Positions 41,543 to 58,784 of a stretch of 64,000 bases of DNA are shown piece by piece (position 1 is the stretch's first letter; every line of letters starts with the position of its first letter). The notes beneath the pieces were generated by a model. That model was not told the DNA's origin. It made no database searches and was given only the letters and a program-made list of their open reading frames with translations. Where the stretch lies: the NCBI RefSeq assembly GCF_015840915.1, contig NZ_CP060398.1, positions 186,001 to 250,000 of the forward strand, read 5' to 3'. Source of the DNA: Synechococcus sp. CBW1002 (GTDB lineage: Bacteria; Cyanobacteriota; Cyanobacteriia; PCC-6307; Cyanobiaceae). The translations under genes were made by a program, and so were the position numbers.

Positions 41543-42101
41543 CGTCGTGAAGGGCTGCGGCGGTGCCCTCAGTCTGCGACGCAGGTCGCTCGCCAGGCTG
41601 CGCGGTGGCTGCTTTGACCGGTGGGAGTTGGGCCGCCTCCACCCACCAGCTGGGGCGCTGGATCATCTCCACCCCCCGGGCCCAGGCCAGCCCCAGGCCC
41701 AGCACCAGACTCAGCACCAGGGCACACCCCAGCAACAGCAGTGCGAACCACTCACCCCCGGAGAGAGGACGACGCACCGGCGCCGGCCGGGGCGTGGCGC
41801 GCGACGGGGCCGCCGGTCGGCTGACGGGCGCCACCGCCGCCAGGGCTGCGGCACGGCGCAGCTGGGCGTCGTAGGCCTGCCGGCGCTGCGGATCACTGAG
41901 CACGGCATAGGCCTCCTGCAGCCGCTGAAACGCGGCCGCGGCCTCAGCCGCGGGCAGGGTGGTGGTGTCGGGGTGGAAACGCTTGCTGAGATTGCGAAAG
42001 GATTGCCGCAGGTCCTGGGCGCTGGCGCCCGGATCCAGCTGCAGCAAGGCGTAATGGGTCGGTGTGGGCAGGAGGCTGGAAGGGGTCGTCGGGCTGGGCA
42101 T
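41382..42101 (-). CDS. J-domain membrane protein
   Basis: A 239-aa protein with an N-terminal J domain ([26 protein letters not shown] carrying the HPD motif, then [18 protein letters not shown]), a Pro/Ala-rich linker, and one transmembrane helix ([19 protein letters not shown]), followed by [20 protein letters not shown]. It may recruit Hsp70 to a membrane. The last 53 or so residues overlap DUF3143 in another frame and look like shadow translation. The true end may be nearer 41540 if a frameshift is present. Confidence 0.75.
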   Translation of the reverse strand: MPSPTTPSSLLPTPTHYALLQLDPGASAQDLRQSFRNLSKRFHPDTTTLPAAEAAAAFQRLQEAYAVLSDPQRRQAYDAQLRRAAALAAVAPVSRPAAPSRATPRPAPVRRPLSGGEWFALLLLGCALVLSLVLGLGLAWARGVEMIQRPSWWVEAAQLPPVKAATAQPGERPASQTEGTAAALHDDGEPDSSRDPSLQAPLAPTGGVAAPAGREPVADGSIPVGSAPAPLERPDRAGN

Positions 42102-42186
42102 GGCCCCAGGGCTTGGCCGCGGCCGCCACGGGGCTGCCGCCAGGATGTGGGGGATCCTAGGGAGAACAGTCCTGGATCCTCCGCCG

Positions 42187-43014
42187 ATGCCGAGCCGGCC
42201 CGATGCCCCCACCCCGGAGGATGCCGCCCCGGAGGATGCCACGGCCAGTGCACCTGCCGATACCGCTGCCGGTCCGGCGCTGTGGCAGGCCCTGGGTTGG
42301 CAGCCCACGCAGCAGCAGCAGCAGCAGTTCTCAGCGCTCCAGGAGCAGCTGCGCCTCTGGAACGGCCGGCTCAACCTCACCCGCCTGGTGGAGGGCGAAG
42401 ACTTCTGGATCGCCCAGGTGTTCGACAGCCTCTGGCCCTTCCTGCCGCTGCTTGAGGCCGAGGCGGTCGCTGCCACTGACGCTTCACCCCTGGAGCTGAT
42501 CGACGTGGGCACCGGCGGCGGCTTCCCGGGGCTGGCGGTGGCGATCGCCCTGCCCCGGGCCCGTCTCACCCTGGTGGATTCGGTGGGCCGCAAGGTGGAA
42601 GCGGTCCGGGCCATGGCGACGACCCTGGGCCTGGGCGAGCGGGTGAACCTGCGCTGCGAGCGCATCGAGAAGACGGGTCAGGCGGCCGCCTGCCGCGGTC
42701 GTTTCGACTGGGCGATGGCCCGGGCCGTCGCCAGCGCGCCGGTGGTGGCCGAATACCTGGTGCCGCTGCTGCGCCCCAGCGGCCAGGCCCTGCTCTACCG
42801 CGGCCAATGGAGCAACGACGATCAGGCCGCCCTGGATCGGGCCCTGGTGCCGCTGCGGGCCCGTTGCGCCCTGAGCCAAGCCCGTGACCTGCCGGCCGGC
42901 CGCGGCATCCGCCACGCCCTGATCTTGACCCCCACCGGCCCCTGCCCCCGCACCTATCCGCGGGCGGTGGGACTGCCCAGCAAGCAGCCCCTGGGTACGG
43001 CCATCGCCCGCTGA
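42187..43014 (+). CDS. rsmG: 16S rRNA (guanine-N7)-methyltransferase RsmG
   Basis: Methylates G527 of 16S rRNA, 275 aa. Signatures are [19 protein letters not shown], the SAM loop [37 protein letters not shown] and [22 protein letters not shown] 42187 follows an Ala/Pro-rich N-terminal extension of about 30 residues. Divergent from the J-protein gene, convergent with the aldo/keto reductase (5-bp gap). Confidence 0.95.
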   Translation: MPSRPDAPTPEDAAPEDATASAPADTAAGPALWQALGWQPTQQQQQQFSALQEQLRLWNGRLNLTRLVEGEDFWIAQVFDSLWPFLPLLEAEAVAATDASPLELIDVGTGGGFPGLAVAIALPRARLTLVDSVGRKVEAVRAMATTLGLGERVNLRCERIEKTGQAAACRGRFDWAMARAVASAPVVAEYLVPLLRPSGQALLYRGQWSNDDQAALDRALVPLRARCALSQARDLPAGRGIRHALILTPTGPCPRTYPRAVGLPSKQPLGTAIAR

Positions 43015-43019
43015 CGGGA

Positions 43020-44249
43020 TCAGGGAACCGCCAGACGCTTGGTTGGCTGCCCCCCGACCCGATGACGCAACTGGCGCAGCAGCTCGGGAATCCGCGCGGC
43101 CCAGGGGCTCTTGCCCAACACCGCCTGAAGCTCCTGTTCGCTGACGGCGTGATCGAGCTGATCGGCGTTCTCCCCAGGAAACCAGTGGCTGCCGTTGCCC
43201 AGCAGCCCATAGCGAGCCCGGGCGAAGCTCTCCAGATCCCAGGCTTCAAGCAGCTCGTACAGCCACAGCAGCACCGGCAGATTGATCTGGCCGGGGGTAT
43301 GGGTCCAGTCCGGCAGGCCCTGGAACGCGGTGGCCAGCCAGGCCGCACCCAGGCGCTCGCGTCGTGCCGCCTGCAGGCGCTCCAGAATGGGTGGCAGCAG
43401 CTCGCCGGCCCGGGGCAACAGCTGCACCGCCTCCAGATGGAGATCCAGATCGGCCGGCCCTGCCGCCCCCACACTGATCGTGTGCACGCCGGGGTCAGCG
43501 AGGCAGAAGAGATCGTTGAACACGATCGGATGCAGTGGTTCGCAGAGCTCCAGCAGACGCGGCGACGGACTGTGCAGATGGCCGCCCTTGTCGGTGGGAC
43601 TGATCACGAACACCCCCATGTCGTGGGCACGGGCCCGATCGATGGCGGGGCGATTGTCCTGGCGGATGAAGTACCAGTGCAGGTTGACGTAATCAAACTG
43701 ATCGCTCTCGATCGCCGCCAGGATCAGCGGCAAGGGCGCATGGGTGGAGAAGCCCACCGACCCGATCCGGCCCTGCTGCTGCCAGCGGCGCACCACCTCC
43801 AGGCAGCCGCCGGGCCGCAGGGTCTGATCGAGATGCTCGGGCAGGTTGATGCCATGCACCGCCAGCAGATCGATGCGGCCGGGGCTGTGGGGATCGTCCA
43901 GCCCGAGTCGCCGGAAGCTGCGCTCCAGCTCGGCTTCAAAGGCGGCCGGATCCTCAGCGGGGGGCACCTTGGTCTGCAGAAGCCGATGCGGATCGCTGAC
44001 CGAACCGAGCAGATCGCCCAATTGACGTTCGGAGGTGCCGTAATGGCGTGCGGTTTCGATGTGGTGCAGGCCCGCTGCCGCCGCCGTCTCCAGGGTGGCG
44101 CGCAGATTGGCCTGGCTGGCCGCGGTGATCGCATCGGCCGGTAGATCGCTCCAGCTCTGCTGGAAGCGCATCCCCCCCAGCGACAGCACCGGCATCGCCA
44201 GCTCGGTGCGGCCGAAACGGCGGCTGGGGATCGGGGAGAAGACGCTCAA
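43020..44249 (-). CDS. Aldo/keto reductase family protein
   Basis: A 409-aa NADPH-type aldo/keto reductase. The barrel begins RRFGRTELAMPVLSLGGMRF, with the catalytic Tyr in IETARHYGTSERQLG, the catalytic His in DLLAVHGINLPEHL, and Lys in LLQTKVPPAEDP. The C-terminal about 100 residues are helical; the 4Fe-4S domain found at this end in some relatives is absent (no Cys cluster). A separate ferredoxin gene lies 39 bp upstream, suggesting a split version of the same redox unit. Substrate unknown. Confidence 0.88.
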   Translation of the reverse strand: MSVFSPIPSRRFGRTELAMPVLSLGGMRFQQSWSDLPADAITAASQANLRATLETAAAAGLHHIETARHYGTSERQLGDLLGSVSDPHRLLQTKVPPAEDPAAFEAELERSFRRLGLDDPHSPGRIDLLAVHGINLPEHLDQTLRPGGCLEVVRRWQQQGRIGSVGFSTHAPLPLILAAIESDQFDYVNLHWYFIRQDNRPAIDRARAHDMGVFVISPTDKGGHLHSPSPRLLELCEPLHPIVFNDLFCLADPGVHTISVGAAGPADLDLHLEAVQLLPRAGELLPPILERLQAARRERLGAAWLATAFQGLPDWTHTPGQINLPVLLWLYELLEAWDLESFARARYGLLGNGSHWFPGENADQLDHAVSEQELQAVLGKSPWAARIPELLRQLRHRVGGQPTKRLAVP

Positions 44250-44288
44250 AGAGACGGCAGGTCAGGCGAGGAGCCCAGACGGTTGATG

Positions 44289-44687
44289 TCAGCCAAGCGA
44301 GGAAAGGCGGCGCGGCAGGGTCCGCTTCAGCCGGGAGGAGGAGGGAAGCCCCAGGGGCTGAATGTCCTGCTGCTCAAGCTCGGCTTCCAGGGCCGGCAAC
44401 CGTTCGTAGGCCACCCAGTGAATGCAATCCACCGGACAGGTCTCGATCGCCTCCTGAATCCGTTCGGTGCTGTCGCCGTCCTGGCGAATGGCACGGGAAC
44501 GGCCCCAGTTGGGTTCCACCACGAAGGTGTTGGTGGCCACGTGGGTGCAGTAGCGGCAGCCGATGCAGACCGCTTCATCGACCCACACCGCCTGCTGGCG
44601 CAGAGCACCACCCAACACCGGCTCAAGGCCACTGGGGGCGTCGACCTCTGTGGAAGCGGTGCGGAAGGCGAGAGCCGGGTCGCTCAC
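44289..44687 (-). CDS. 4Fe-4S ferredoxin
   Basis: A 132-aa soluble ferredoxin. One cluster motif is VCIGCRYCTHVATNTF (Cys-x2-Cys-x2-Cys) with its partner Cys in ETCPVDCIHWV. The N- and C-terminal arms have no extra motifs. GTG 44687 is chosen because it overlaps the upstream Ycf35 stop as GTGA; a TTG at 44696 is also in frame. Cyanobacterial and plant relatives of this ferredoxin occur near ycf35. Confidence 0.9.
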   Translation of the reverse strand: MSDPALAFRTASTEVDAPSGLEPVLGGALRQQAVWVDEAVCIGCRYCTHVATNTFVVEPNWGRSRAIRQDGDSTERIQEAIETCPVDCIHWVAYERLPALEAELEQQDIQPLGLPSSSRLKRTLPRRLSSLG

Positions 44688-45076
44688 CCGTCCCAACGGG
44701 TCACGACCAGCTCGATGGAACCATCGACCTGACTGGTCTGCTCACTCACCTGGAACCCCTCTTCAGCGGTGGCGGCCAGGATGCTGCGCAGGGCATAGCG
44801 CTGCTGCAACTGAGCGAGGAAGCGCTCCACCGGAATCGGCTGCTTCCAGAGATCCAGATCCGTCACCAGTTCATAGCTGCCGGCCTCAGCATTCCAGCGG
44901 AAGCCGATATCAGCACCACTGCTCTGGGACACGGCCAGATCGGCCGTCACGGTCTGGCCGCGATAGCCACGGACCGGCCGCTCGCCCTCGGCCGGGGCAT
45001 GGCCCAGATCGGTGAGGGCAGCCACCAGCGCCTGGCGGTCGCGCAGCTCGGTTTTGACAGTGCTGAAGTGAGACAT
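44684..45076 (-). CDS. ycf35: DUF1257 protein, Ycf35
   Basis: A 130-aa protein of the Ycf35 family, also encoded by some algal plastids, of unknown function. The start MSHFSTVKTELRDRQALVAA and the blocks YRGQTVTADLAVSQSSG, IGFRWNAEAGSYELVTD and FLAQLQQRYALRSI match the family as I know it. It lies between DUF2997 and the 4Fe-4S ferredoxin, overlapping the latter by 4 nt. Confidence 0.9.
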   Translation of the reverse strand: MSHFSTVKTELRDRQALVAALTDLGHAPAEGERPVRGYRGQTVTADLAVSQSSGADIGFRWNAEAGSYELVTDLDLWKQPIPVERFLAQLQQRYALRSILAATAEEGFQVSEQTSQVDGSIELVVTRWDG

Positions 45077-45094
45077 GGTTGAGCTGAACGCAGA

Positions 45095-45325
45095 TCAGGC
45101 GGAGGTGGAGCCGAGCTGTTCGAGGGACTGGGACTGGCTGGCGATGGCCCCCTGGGAGACCCCGGACTGAAAGGCCTCAGCCGTGGGGCGGCGCTGCTGC
45201 ACCGAACCGAGGCGCGCCTCGATCCGCTCGGTGAGTTGCTGGCAGCCTTCACCCTGGATTCCTTCCACCGTCTCCTCGACCCGACCATCGGGCCGGATGC
45301 GGAAACGGATGGTCCGTTGTGCCAT
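45095..45325 (-). CDS. DUF2997 family protein
   Basis: A 76-aa protein matching DUF2997, a small family regularly found next to Ycf35. The N-terminal block RTIRFRIRPDGRVEETVEG is followed by GEGCQQLTERIEARLG, including the single Cys usual at this place. The C-terminal tail is Ser/Gln-rich. It is 18 bp upstream of ycf35. Confidence 0.88.
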   Translation of the reverse strand: MAQRTIRFRIRPDGRVEETVEGIQGEGCQQLTERIEARLGSVQQRRPTAEAFQSGVSQGAIASQSQSLEQLGSTSA

Positions 45326-45367
45326 CCCAGATCCAAAAGGGTTGCTGGATGTTAGCGGTGATTCCGC

Positions 45368-46213
45368 TCAGCTGAGCAGGCCCTCCTCCACCAGGGTCTG
45401 CAGCCGTTCCAGCACATCCGGCTGCTCCAACTGCTCGAGGGCGATCCGCGCCTCGTCCCGCACGCTCGATTCACCGTCTTCGAGCATGGTGTGCAGCAGG
45501 GTCTGCACCACGTCCTGCTGGCGGGGTTCCACCAGTTCCGGATAGAGGCGACCCAGGGCCCAGGCGCTGTTGCTGCGCACGGCGGGTTCACTGTCGATCC
45601 GCAGGCTCTGCAGTAGCTGGGCCGCCGCGGGATCGGCCTTGGCTGGCCCTGTGCTGCCCGCGTCCGCCAGGGAACTGGCCGCCCAGAGCCGCACCGCCGC
45701 CACGTCCACCTGCAGGGCTCGGATCAGGGGATTGAGAATCGGCGCCTCGGGGTAATTGCCCAGACTCCAGGCCACCGCCTTGCGGACATAGCCGTTGTCG
45801 TCGCCGGAGAGCAGACCCAGCAGGGGCTCCACGGCCAGAGGATGGGGATTGCGCCCGAGGGCATAGACCGCACTCATGCGCACGATCGGGCAGCTGGCAC
45901 CCAGCAGAGGCAGCAGCAGGGGGTTGGAGCGCGGATCGCGATGCTCACAGAAGATCCGCAGACCCTGCATGCGCTGGTCGTGGCTGCCCTGCAGCAGCTC
46001 CAGACCGGCATCGCATTCGGCCGCCACATCGAACGATTCCGGCCCGAGGCTGTCGAGCTCATCGAGCGGGTCACCGAGCAGTTCCTCCGCGAGCTCGCGG
46101 GCCAGCACATCCGGATCAAGGGCCAGCTCGGGCGGACTGAGCCACTGGGGGGGCGTGGCGCCAGGCTCGGCCTGAGGATCACGCGGATCGGAGGGCTGAT
46201 GGTCTTCGCTCAT
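45368..46213 (-). CDS. HEAT-repeat protein
   Basis: A 281-aa protein with an acidic N-terminal region (about 75 residues) and then four to five HEAT repeats, for example SCPIVRMSAVYALGRNPHP, DDNGYVRKAVAWSLGNYPE, AAVRLWAASSLADAG, EPAVRSNSAWALGRLYPEL and GESSVRDEARIALEQLEQ. Probably a protein-protein interaction scaffold. Repeats resemble the PBS-lyase HEAT type but catalytic identity cannot be claimed. It lies 42 bp upstream of DUF2997. Confidence 0.88.
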   Translation of the reverse strand: MSEDHQPSDPRDPQAEPGATPPQWLSPPELALDPDVLARELAEELLGDPLDELDSLGPESFDVAAECDAGLELLQGSHDQRMQGLRIFCEHRDPRSNPLLLPLLGASCPIVRMSAVYALGRNPHPLAVEPLLGLLSGDDNGYVRKAVAWSLGNYPEAPILNPLIRALQVDVAAVRLWAASSLADAGSTGPAKADPAAAQLLQSLRIDSEPAVRSNSAWALGRLYPELVEPRQQDVVQTLLHTMLEDGESSVRDEARIALEQLEQPDVLERLQTLVEEGLLS

Positions 46214-46238
46214 GGCGGCGGTCCCGTCGGCGAGGAGA

Positions 46239-46382
46239 TCAGAGGAGCGGAGCCGGGGCCGCCATGTCCCCGGGCAACCAGATGCGCGCACTCACCGCGA
46301 CCAGGGCCAGGCCGAAGAGCAGCACGATCGCCGCCGGCAGCAGGGTAGAGCGAAAAAATTGCACGGAATCCAGACTTTGCAT
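46239..46382 (-). CDS. Small single-pass membrane protein (47 aa)
   Basis: 47 aa from ATG 46382 (MQSLDSVQFFRST), with one transmembrane helix LPAAIVLLFGLALVAVSARI and a short tail. A GC-rich in-frame extension upstream lacks protein character. It is the first gene of the minus-strand group leading to the HEAT protein (25-bp gap). I do not recognise the family; size and composition are typical of conserved cyanobacterial mini-membrane proteins. Confidence 0.55.
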   Translation of the reverse strand: MQSLDSVQFFRSTLLPAAIVLLFGLALVAVSARIWLPGDMAAPAPLL

Positions 46383-46467
46383 CCCATTGTGACGGCCCAG
46401 GGTGACGGGCCTTGGTGGCGGCACACCCGAAGGCTGCCCCTAGGGTTCGCCCACTCGCCCCGCACTG

Positions 46468-47790
46468 ATGGCGTCTGAACGGATGGCGTCTGAGCCGGCA
46501 GCGACCCCTGGCCCCGCGCAGCACCGAGAGACAGACGGCACCGTCCGCCGCCTCGTGGCCGTGAGCGCCGAGGGTGTGGCCAGCGGCGCCCCGTTGATGG
46601 TGGGCAGCAAGCTGCTGCAGGGCTGGCTCACCGCCAGCGGCGTCCCCCTGGCGCTGATCGGCCTGATTCCGCTGGCGGAACTGCCGTACACGCTGAAGCT
46701 GTTCTGGGCGCCCCTGCTCGACCGCTGGCCGATCCCCTGGCCCGACCGGCGGCGGGGCTGGCTGCTGCTGATGCAGGTGATGCTTGTGGCGGTGATCGCC
46801 GCCATGGCGCTGCTGCGGCCCAGCACCGACCCGGCCAGCCTCACGGCCATCGGCATCGCAGCGCTGGTACTGGCGATCTGCAGCGCCACCCAGGACATTG
46901 CCGTGGATGCCTACCGCACTGACCTGCTGCCGGAACACGAGCGCGGGCCGGGCGCTGCCGCAGCGGCTTTGGGCTACCGGGCCGCCATGCTGGCCATCGG
47001 CGCCGGAGGGTTTCTGCTGGCAGGCCGCTACGGCTGGCCCGCCGCGTTCCTGGCCGCCGCCGCACTGGTGGGGGCGGTGATTCCGTTCACGCTCACGGCA
47101 CCGAAGCTCAGACCGGTGGATCATGCCGTGACCAGCCTGCGCCAGGCCGTGCTGGGCCCGGCGCGGGAGTTCGTGCGCCGGGCCGGACCAAGCCGCACCT
47201 GGCAACTGCTGCTGCTGGTGCTGCTCTACCGCTGGCCCGATGGCCTGCTGAGCGCCATGGCGATTCCCTTTCTGCAGCTGCGGGGCTTCAGCGAGGCGGA
47301 GATCGGCCTGGTGCAAGGCGGCTGGGCGATCGGCGCCACCATCGTGGGCACGGTGCTGGGCGGGGCCCTGTTCGCCTGGCTGGGCATGAACCGCTCCCTG
47401 TGGCTGTTCGCCCTGGCCGGAGCCCTGGGCAACCTCAGCTACTGGGCCCTGGCGCGCTTCGGCGGCGGCTTCGCCGGACTGATCGCGGCGGTGAGCCTGG
47501 AGAACGTCAGCGGCGGCATGGTGGGCGCCGTGTTCGTGGCTCTGCTGATGAGCCTCTGCAATCCGCGCTTTTCCGCCACCCAGTACGCCTTGCTTTCAGG
47601 CGTCTATGCCATGAGCCGCTCGATCCTCTCGGCACCGGCGGGCGTGGTGGCGGAGCGGGTGGGCTGGCCCGGATTCTTCCTGTTCACGGTGGCGGCGGCC
47701 GTGCCGGCCTTTCTGCTGCTGGCGCGCCTGGCACCCTGGAACGAAGCGGAAGCCCGCGGTGCCTTCGATCCGGCCAAGGATCCCACCTGA
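46468..47790 (+). CDS. MFS transporter, AmpG-like
   Basis: A 440-aa twelve-helix major facilitator related to AmpG muropeptide permeases. Diagnostic parts are SEGVASGAPLMVGSKLLQGWL-like SAEGVASGAPLMVGS, LPYTLKLFWAPLLDRWP, ICSATQDIAVDAYRTDLL and YRWPDGLLSAMAIPFLQL. It may import cell-wall turnover products, but substrate is inferred from family only. The start could be either of two ATGs (46468, 46483). Divergent from the small membrane protein gene. Confidence 0.85.
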   Translation: MASERMASEPAATPGPAQHRETDGTVRRLVAVSAEGVASGAPLMVGSKLLQGWLTASGVPLALIGLIPLAELPYTLKLFWAPLLDRWPIPWPDRRRGWLLLMQVMLVAVIAAMALLRPSTDPASLTAIGIAALVLAICSATQDIAVDAYRTDLLPEHERGPGAAAAALGYRAAMLAIGAGGFLLAGRYGWPAAFLAAAALVGAVIPFTLTAPKLRPVDHAVTSLRQAVLGPAREFVRRAGPSRTWQLLLLVLLYRWPDGLLSAMAIPFLQLRGFSEAEIGLVQGGWAIGATIVGTVLGGALFAWLGMNRSLWLFALAGALGNLSYWALARFGGGFAGLIAAVSLENVSGGMVGAVFVALLMSLCNPRFSATQYALLSGVYAMSRSILSAPAGVVAERVGWPGFFLFTVAAAVPAFLLLARLAPWNEAEARGAFDPAKDPT

Positions 47791-47814
47791 CCGGTCTGGA
47801 CAGGCTGTTGGCCT

Positions 47815-48884
47815 TCAGGCCGGCGTGAGGCGTCGGCGCAGCTGCCCGCAGGCCGCATCCTGATCCAGGCCTCGGCTGGCCCGCACACTCACGGCCACAT
47901 GCCGCTCCTGCAACGCGCGCCGGAAGGCCTCCACCCGCTCAGAGCTGGGGCGCTGAAATTCCTCCTCCGCAATCGGGTTGTAGGGAATCAGATTCACGTG
48001 GCTCTGGAACCCCCGCAGCCGCTGGGCCAGGGCCGCCGCCTGACGGGGGTGATCGTTGAGACCACCGAGCAGGATGTATTCGAAACTCACCCGCCGGCCG
48101 GTGATCGCCACGTAGCGGCGGCAATCCTCCAGCAACGTCTCGATCGGGTAGGCATGGGCGGTGGGGATCAACTCCTCCCGCAGCCGCTGATCCGGTGCAT
48201 GCAGGCTCACGGCCAAGGTGAACTGGGCCCGGCCCAGGCGCTCCAGAGCCCGTTCGGCCAGAGTCGGCAGCGTGCGCGGCACACCCACCGTGCTCACGGT
48301 GATCTGACGCTGGGCCATGCCCAGATCGCGGCAGAGACAATCGATGGCCGCCAGCACAGCGTCCGTGTTGAGCAGCGGTTCGCCCATGCCCATGAACACC
48401 ACATGGCTGGGGCGCAGATCCATCGCCTGGCGCACACTCAGCACCTGATCCACGATCTCGTGCACGGCCAGGGAGCGTTGCAGGCCGCCCTTTCCCGTGG
48501 CGCAGAAGCGGCAGGCCATCGGGCAGCCCACCTGGCTGCTGACACACACCGTGAGGCGCCCCTCCGCCGGAATTCCAACGGCTTCCAGGCTGAGGCCGTC
48601 GGCGGTGCCCAGCAGCAATTTGGTGGTGCCGTCGCGGGCGACGCTGCGGTGCAGCTCGCTGGAGCGACCGATCCAGTCAGAGGAACCCTCTGGTGGCACG
48701 GCGGCCAGGCTGTCGCGCCAGGCCTTCGGCAGCGCCGAGACATCCGAGAGACGCCGGGCTCCTTTGGCATAGATCCAGTCGTGCAGCTGCCGGCCACGAA
48801 AGGCTGGCTGGCCCTGGGATTGCGCCCACGACTCCAGCTCCGCCAGCCCCATCCCCAGCAGAGGCACAGCCGCCGAGCTCACCA

Positions 48885-48885
<1 letters not shown>
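47815..48885 (-). CDS. rlmN: 23S rRNA (adenine-2503-C2)-methyltransferase RlmN
   Basis: Radical-SAM methyltransferase acting on 23S rRNA and some tRNAs, 356 aa. The Cys-x3-Cys-x2-Cys cluster motif is in [18 protein letters not shown]. Also seen are [35 protein letters not shown], and the C-terminal [18 protein letters not shown] with the methyl-carrying Cys. Start ATG 48885 forms TGATG with the hli stop. Confidence 0.95.
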
Positions 48886-49061
<176 letters not shown>

Positions 49062-49122
49062 TCAGAACGGCAGTCCGGCGCCGACCGCAGGGGGTGCGGA
49101 AGATCGACGCCGGATCCAGACC

Positions 49123-53277
<4,155 letters not shown>

Positions 53278-55182
53278 TCAGGCGGCAGCCACCGCGTCGA
53301 TGATGGTGTGATTGATCACAACACGACCCACCGTGGTGAGCAGATAGCGGCTGATCAAGGCGCCGTCTTCATCGAAACGATCGCGGCGATACTTCCACTG
53401 CTCGATGCGGGTCCCGTCGCTGAGGGTCTCCTCCTGCAAGGGAGCGCTCTCCTCGTCGTCGCTCTCCACCTCACCGGAGAACCGCACCCAAACCCAGTCA
53501 TGCAGGGTGAGGTGCTTCTCCTCAAAAGCGGCAATCACATCGTCGAGGCTGGCGAAGCTGCGGCGGCGATCGCCAAACGCAGGCTTGTCGTAGTCGGGCT
53601 TGACGGCCGTGAGGTAGTAGGCGCCGAGCACCATGTCCTGGGAGGGGGTGATGATCGGCTCACCCGTGGCCGGCGAGAGGATGTTGTTGCTGGCCAGCAT
53701 CAACATGCGAGCTTCCGTCTGGGCCTCAATCGCCAGGGGCACGTGCACAGCCATCTGGTCACCATCAAAGTCGGCGTTGAAGGCGGGGCAGACCAGCGGG
53801 TGCAACTGAATCGCACGCCCATCGACCAGCTTCGGCTCGAACGCCTGAATGCCGAGGCGGTGCAGGGTCGGGGCCCGGTTGAGCAGGATCGGATGGCCTT
53901 CGATCACCTCCTGAAGCACCTGCATCACCTCATCATCGGCGCGCGCAATCAGCTTCTTGGCAGCCTTGATGTTGTTGACGATGTTCTGACGGATCAGGCG
54001 ATGGATCACGAACGGCTGAAACAGCTCGATCGCCATCTCCTTGGGCAGACCACACTGGTGCATCTTGAGCTTGGGGCCCACCACGATCACGGAACGACCG
54101 GAGTAGTCGACCCGCTTGCCGAGCAGGTTCTGACGGAAACGGCCCTGCTTGCCCTCGATGATGTCGCTCAGCGACTTCAGGGCACGGTTGTTGGCCCCCA
54201 CCACGGTGCGGCCTCGGCGGCCGTTATCGATCAGAACATCAACGGCTTCCTGCAGCATCCGCTTTTCATTGCGGACGATGATCTCAGGAGCAAGGATCTC
54301 CTGCAGACGGCCTAACCGGTTGTTGCGGTTGATGACGCGACGATAGAGATCGTTCAGGTCGGAGGTAGCAAAGCGACCCCCATCGAGCTGCACCATCGGA
54401 CGCAGATCGGGCGGGATCACTGGGATCACATCCAGCACCATCCAGTCGGGCTTGGCACCGGTGGCGATGAAGTTGTCGATCACGCGCAGACGCTTGATCA
54501 GTTTGGCCCGCTTCTGACCCTTGCTGGCGGCGATATCCTCGCGCAGCTGCTCAGCGATCACGGGCAGATCAAGGTCTTCGAGCAGCTGCTTGAGGGCCTC
54601 GGCGCCGATCCCCACCTGGGGCTCATTCTCGATCTCCGAATCCTCGGCGTAAATCTGATCTTCGATTTCAAGCCACTCATCCTCGGTGAGTAACTGCTTG
54701 TAGGTGAGATCCTTGTGATCGCCCTTGTCGAGCACCACGTAGCAGTTGAAGTAGACGATCTGCTCCACATCCCGCAGGGGCATGTCGAGCAGAATCGCCA
54801 CGTAGCTGGGGATTCCCTTCAAATACCACACATGCGAGACGGGGGCCGCCAGCTTGATGAAGCCCATGCGATGACGCCGCACGCGGCTCTCGGTCACCTC
54901 GACACCGCAACGCTCGCAGACGATGCCGCGGTGCCGCACGCGCTTGTACTTGCCGCAGTGACACTCCCAGTCCTTCGACGGGCCGAAGATCTTCTCGCAG
55001 AACAAGCCGTCCATCTCCGGCTTGAGCGTGCGGTAGTTGATCGTTTCCGGCTTGGTCACCTCACCCACCACCTGACCGTTGGGCAGCGTGCGCTGCCCCC
55101 ACTGCATGATCCGCTCGGGGGAAGCGAGCGTGATCTTGACGTAGTCGAAGTGATTCTCGGTGCGGAGGTTGCTGTTGGACAT
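53278..55182 (-). CDS. rpoC1: RNA polymerase gamma subunit (beta-prime N-terminal part)
   Basis: The first half of the split beta-prime, 634 aa. The N-terminal zinc ribbon is [20 protein letters not shown]. The catalytic Mg-binding loop is [18 protein letters not shown]. The bridge between them includes the clamp and [18 protein letters not shown]. The split at this position is a cyanobacterial and plastid trait. It lies between rpoB and rpoC2. Confidence 0.98.
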   Translation of the reverse strand: MSNSNLRTENHFDYVKITLASPERIMQWGQRTLPNGQVVGEVTKPETINYRTLKPEMDGLFCEKIFGPSKDWECHCGKYKRVRHRGIVCERCGVEVTESRVRRHRMGFIKLAAPVSHVWYLKGIPSYVAILLDMPLRDVEQIVYFNCYVVLDKGDHKDLTYKQLLTEDEWLEIEDQIYAEDSEIENEPQVGIGAEALKQLLEDLDLPVIAEQLREDIAASKGQKRAKLIKRLRVIDNFIATGAKPDWMVLDVIPVIPPDLRPMVQLDGGRFATSDLNDLYRRVINRNNRLGRLQEILAPEIIVRNEKRMLQEAVDVLIDNGRRGRTVVGANNRALKSLSDIIEGKQGRFRQNLLGKRVDYSGRSVIVVGPKLKMHQCGLPKEMAIELFQPFVIHRLIRQNIVNNIKAAKKLIARADDEVMQVLQEVIEGHPILLNRAPTLHRLGIQAFEPKLVDGRAIQLHPLVCPAFNADFDGDQMAVHVPLAIEAQTEARMLMLASNNILSPATGEPIITPSQDMVLGAYYLTAVKPDYDKPAFGDRRRSFASLDDVIAAFEEKHLTLHDWVWVRFSGEVESDDEESAPLQEETLSDGTRIEQWKYRRDRFDEDGALISRYLLTTVGRVVINHTIIDAVAAA

Positions 55183-55228
55183 GGGCTTGGAGCGCGCGGA
55201 GGTCGAAGGGAACGGAACGGATCAGCGA

Positions 55229-58519
<3,291 letters not shown>

Positions 58520-58784
58520 GCGGTGGACCTGCAGGAACGGTGGGGTAGAAGATGGGCTCGGTGGAACGGCAACGGCTGTGGACGCCGCTGGAGGATTGCC
58601 ACCGATTGGGCTTGAGGGGTTGGGGTGCAGCTGAGGCCGGTGAGCCAGTGCAGGAGAGTTCCGACATGCGAACAGCCGCTCCTGGGTCCAGGAACGGCCG
58701 CCGCTGCCGGCTCTCTTTACGGGACTCGCTTCACGGCTGCAGGCGTCGGCAAAGGAGCGCTTCCGCTACCAAGGCAATAAAAAA
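58520..58784 (-). promoter_or_regulatory. rpoB upstream leader
   Basis: 265 bp between tatD and rpoB with no supported gene. Just after the tatD stop the minus strand reads a T-rich run, TTTTTTATT, without a clear preceding stem. The long spacer probably holds an rpoB promoter and/or a leader RNA. Confidence 0.35.
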
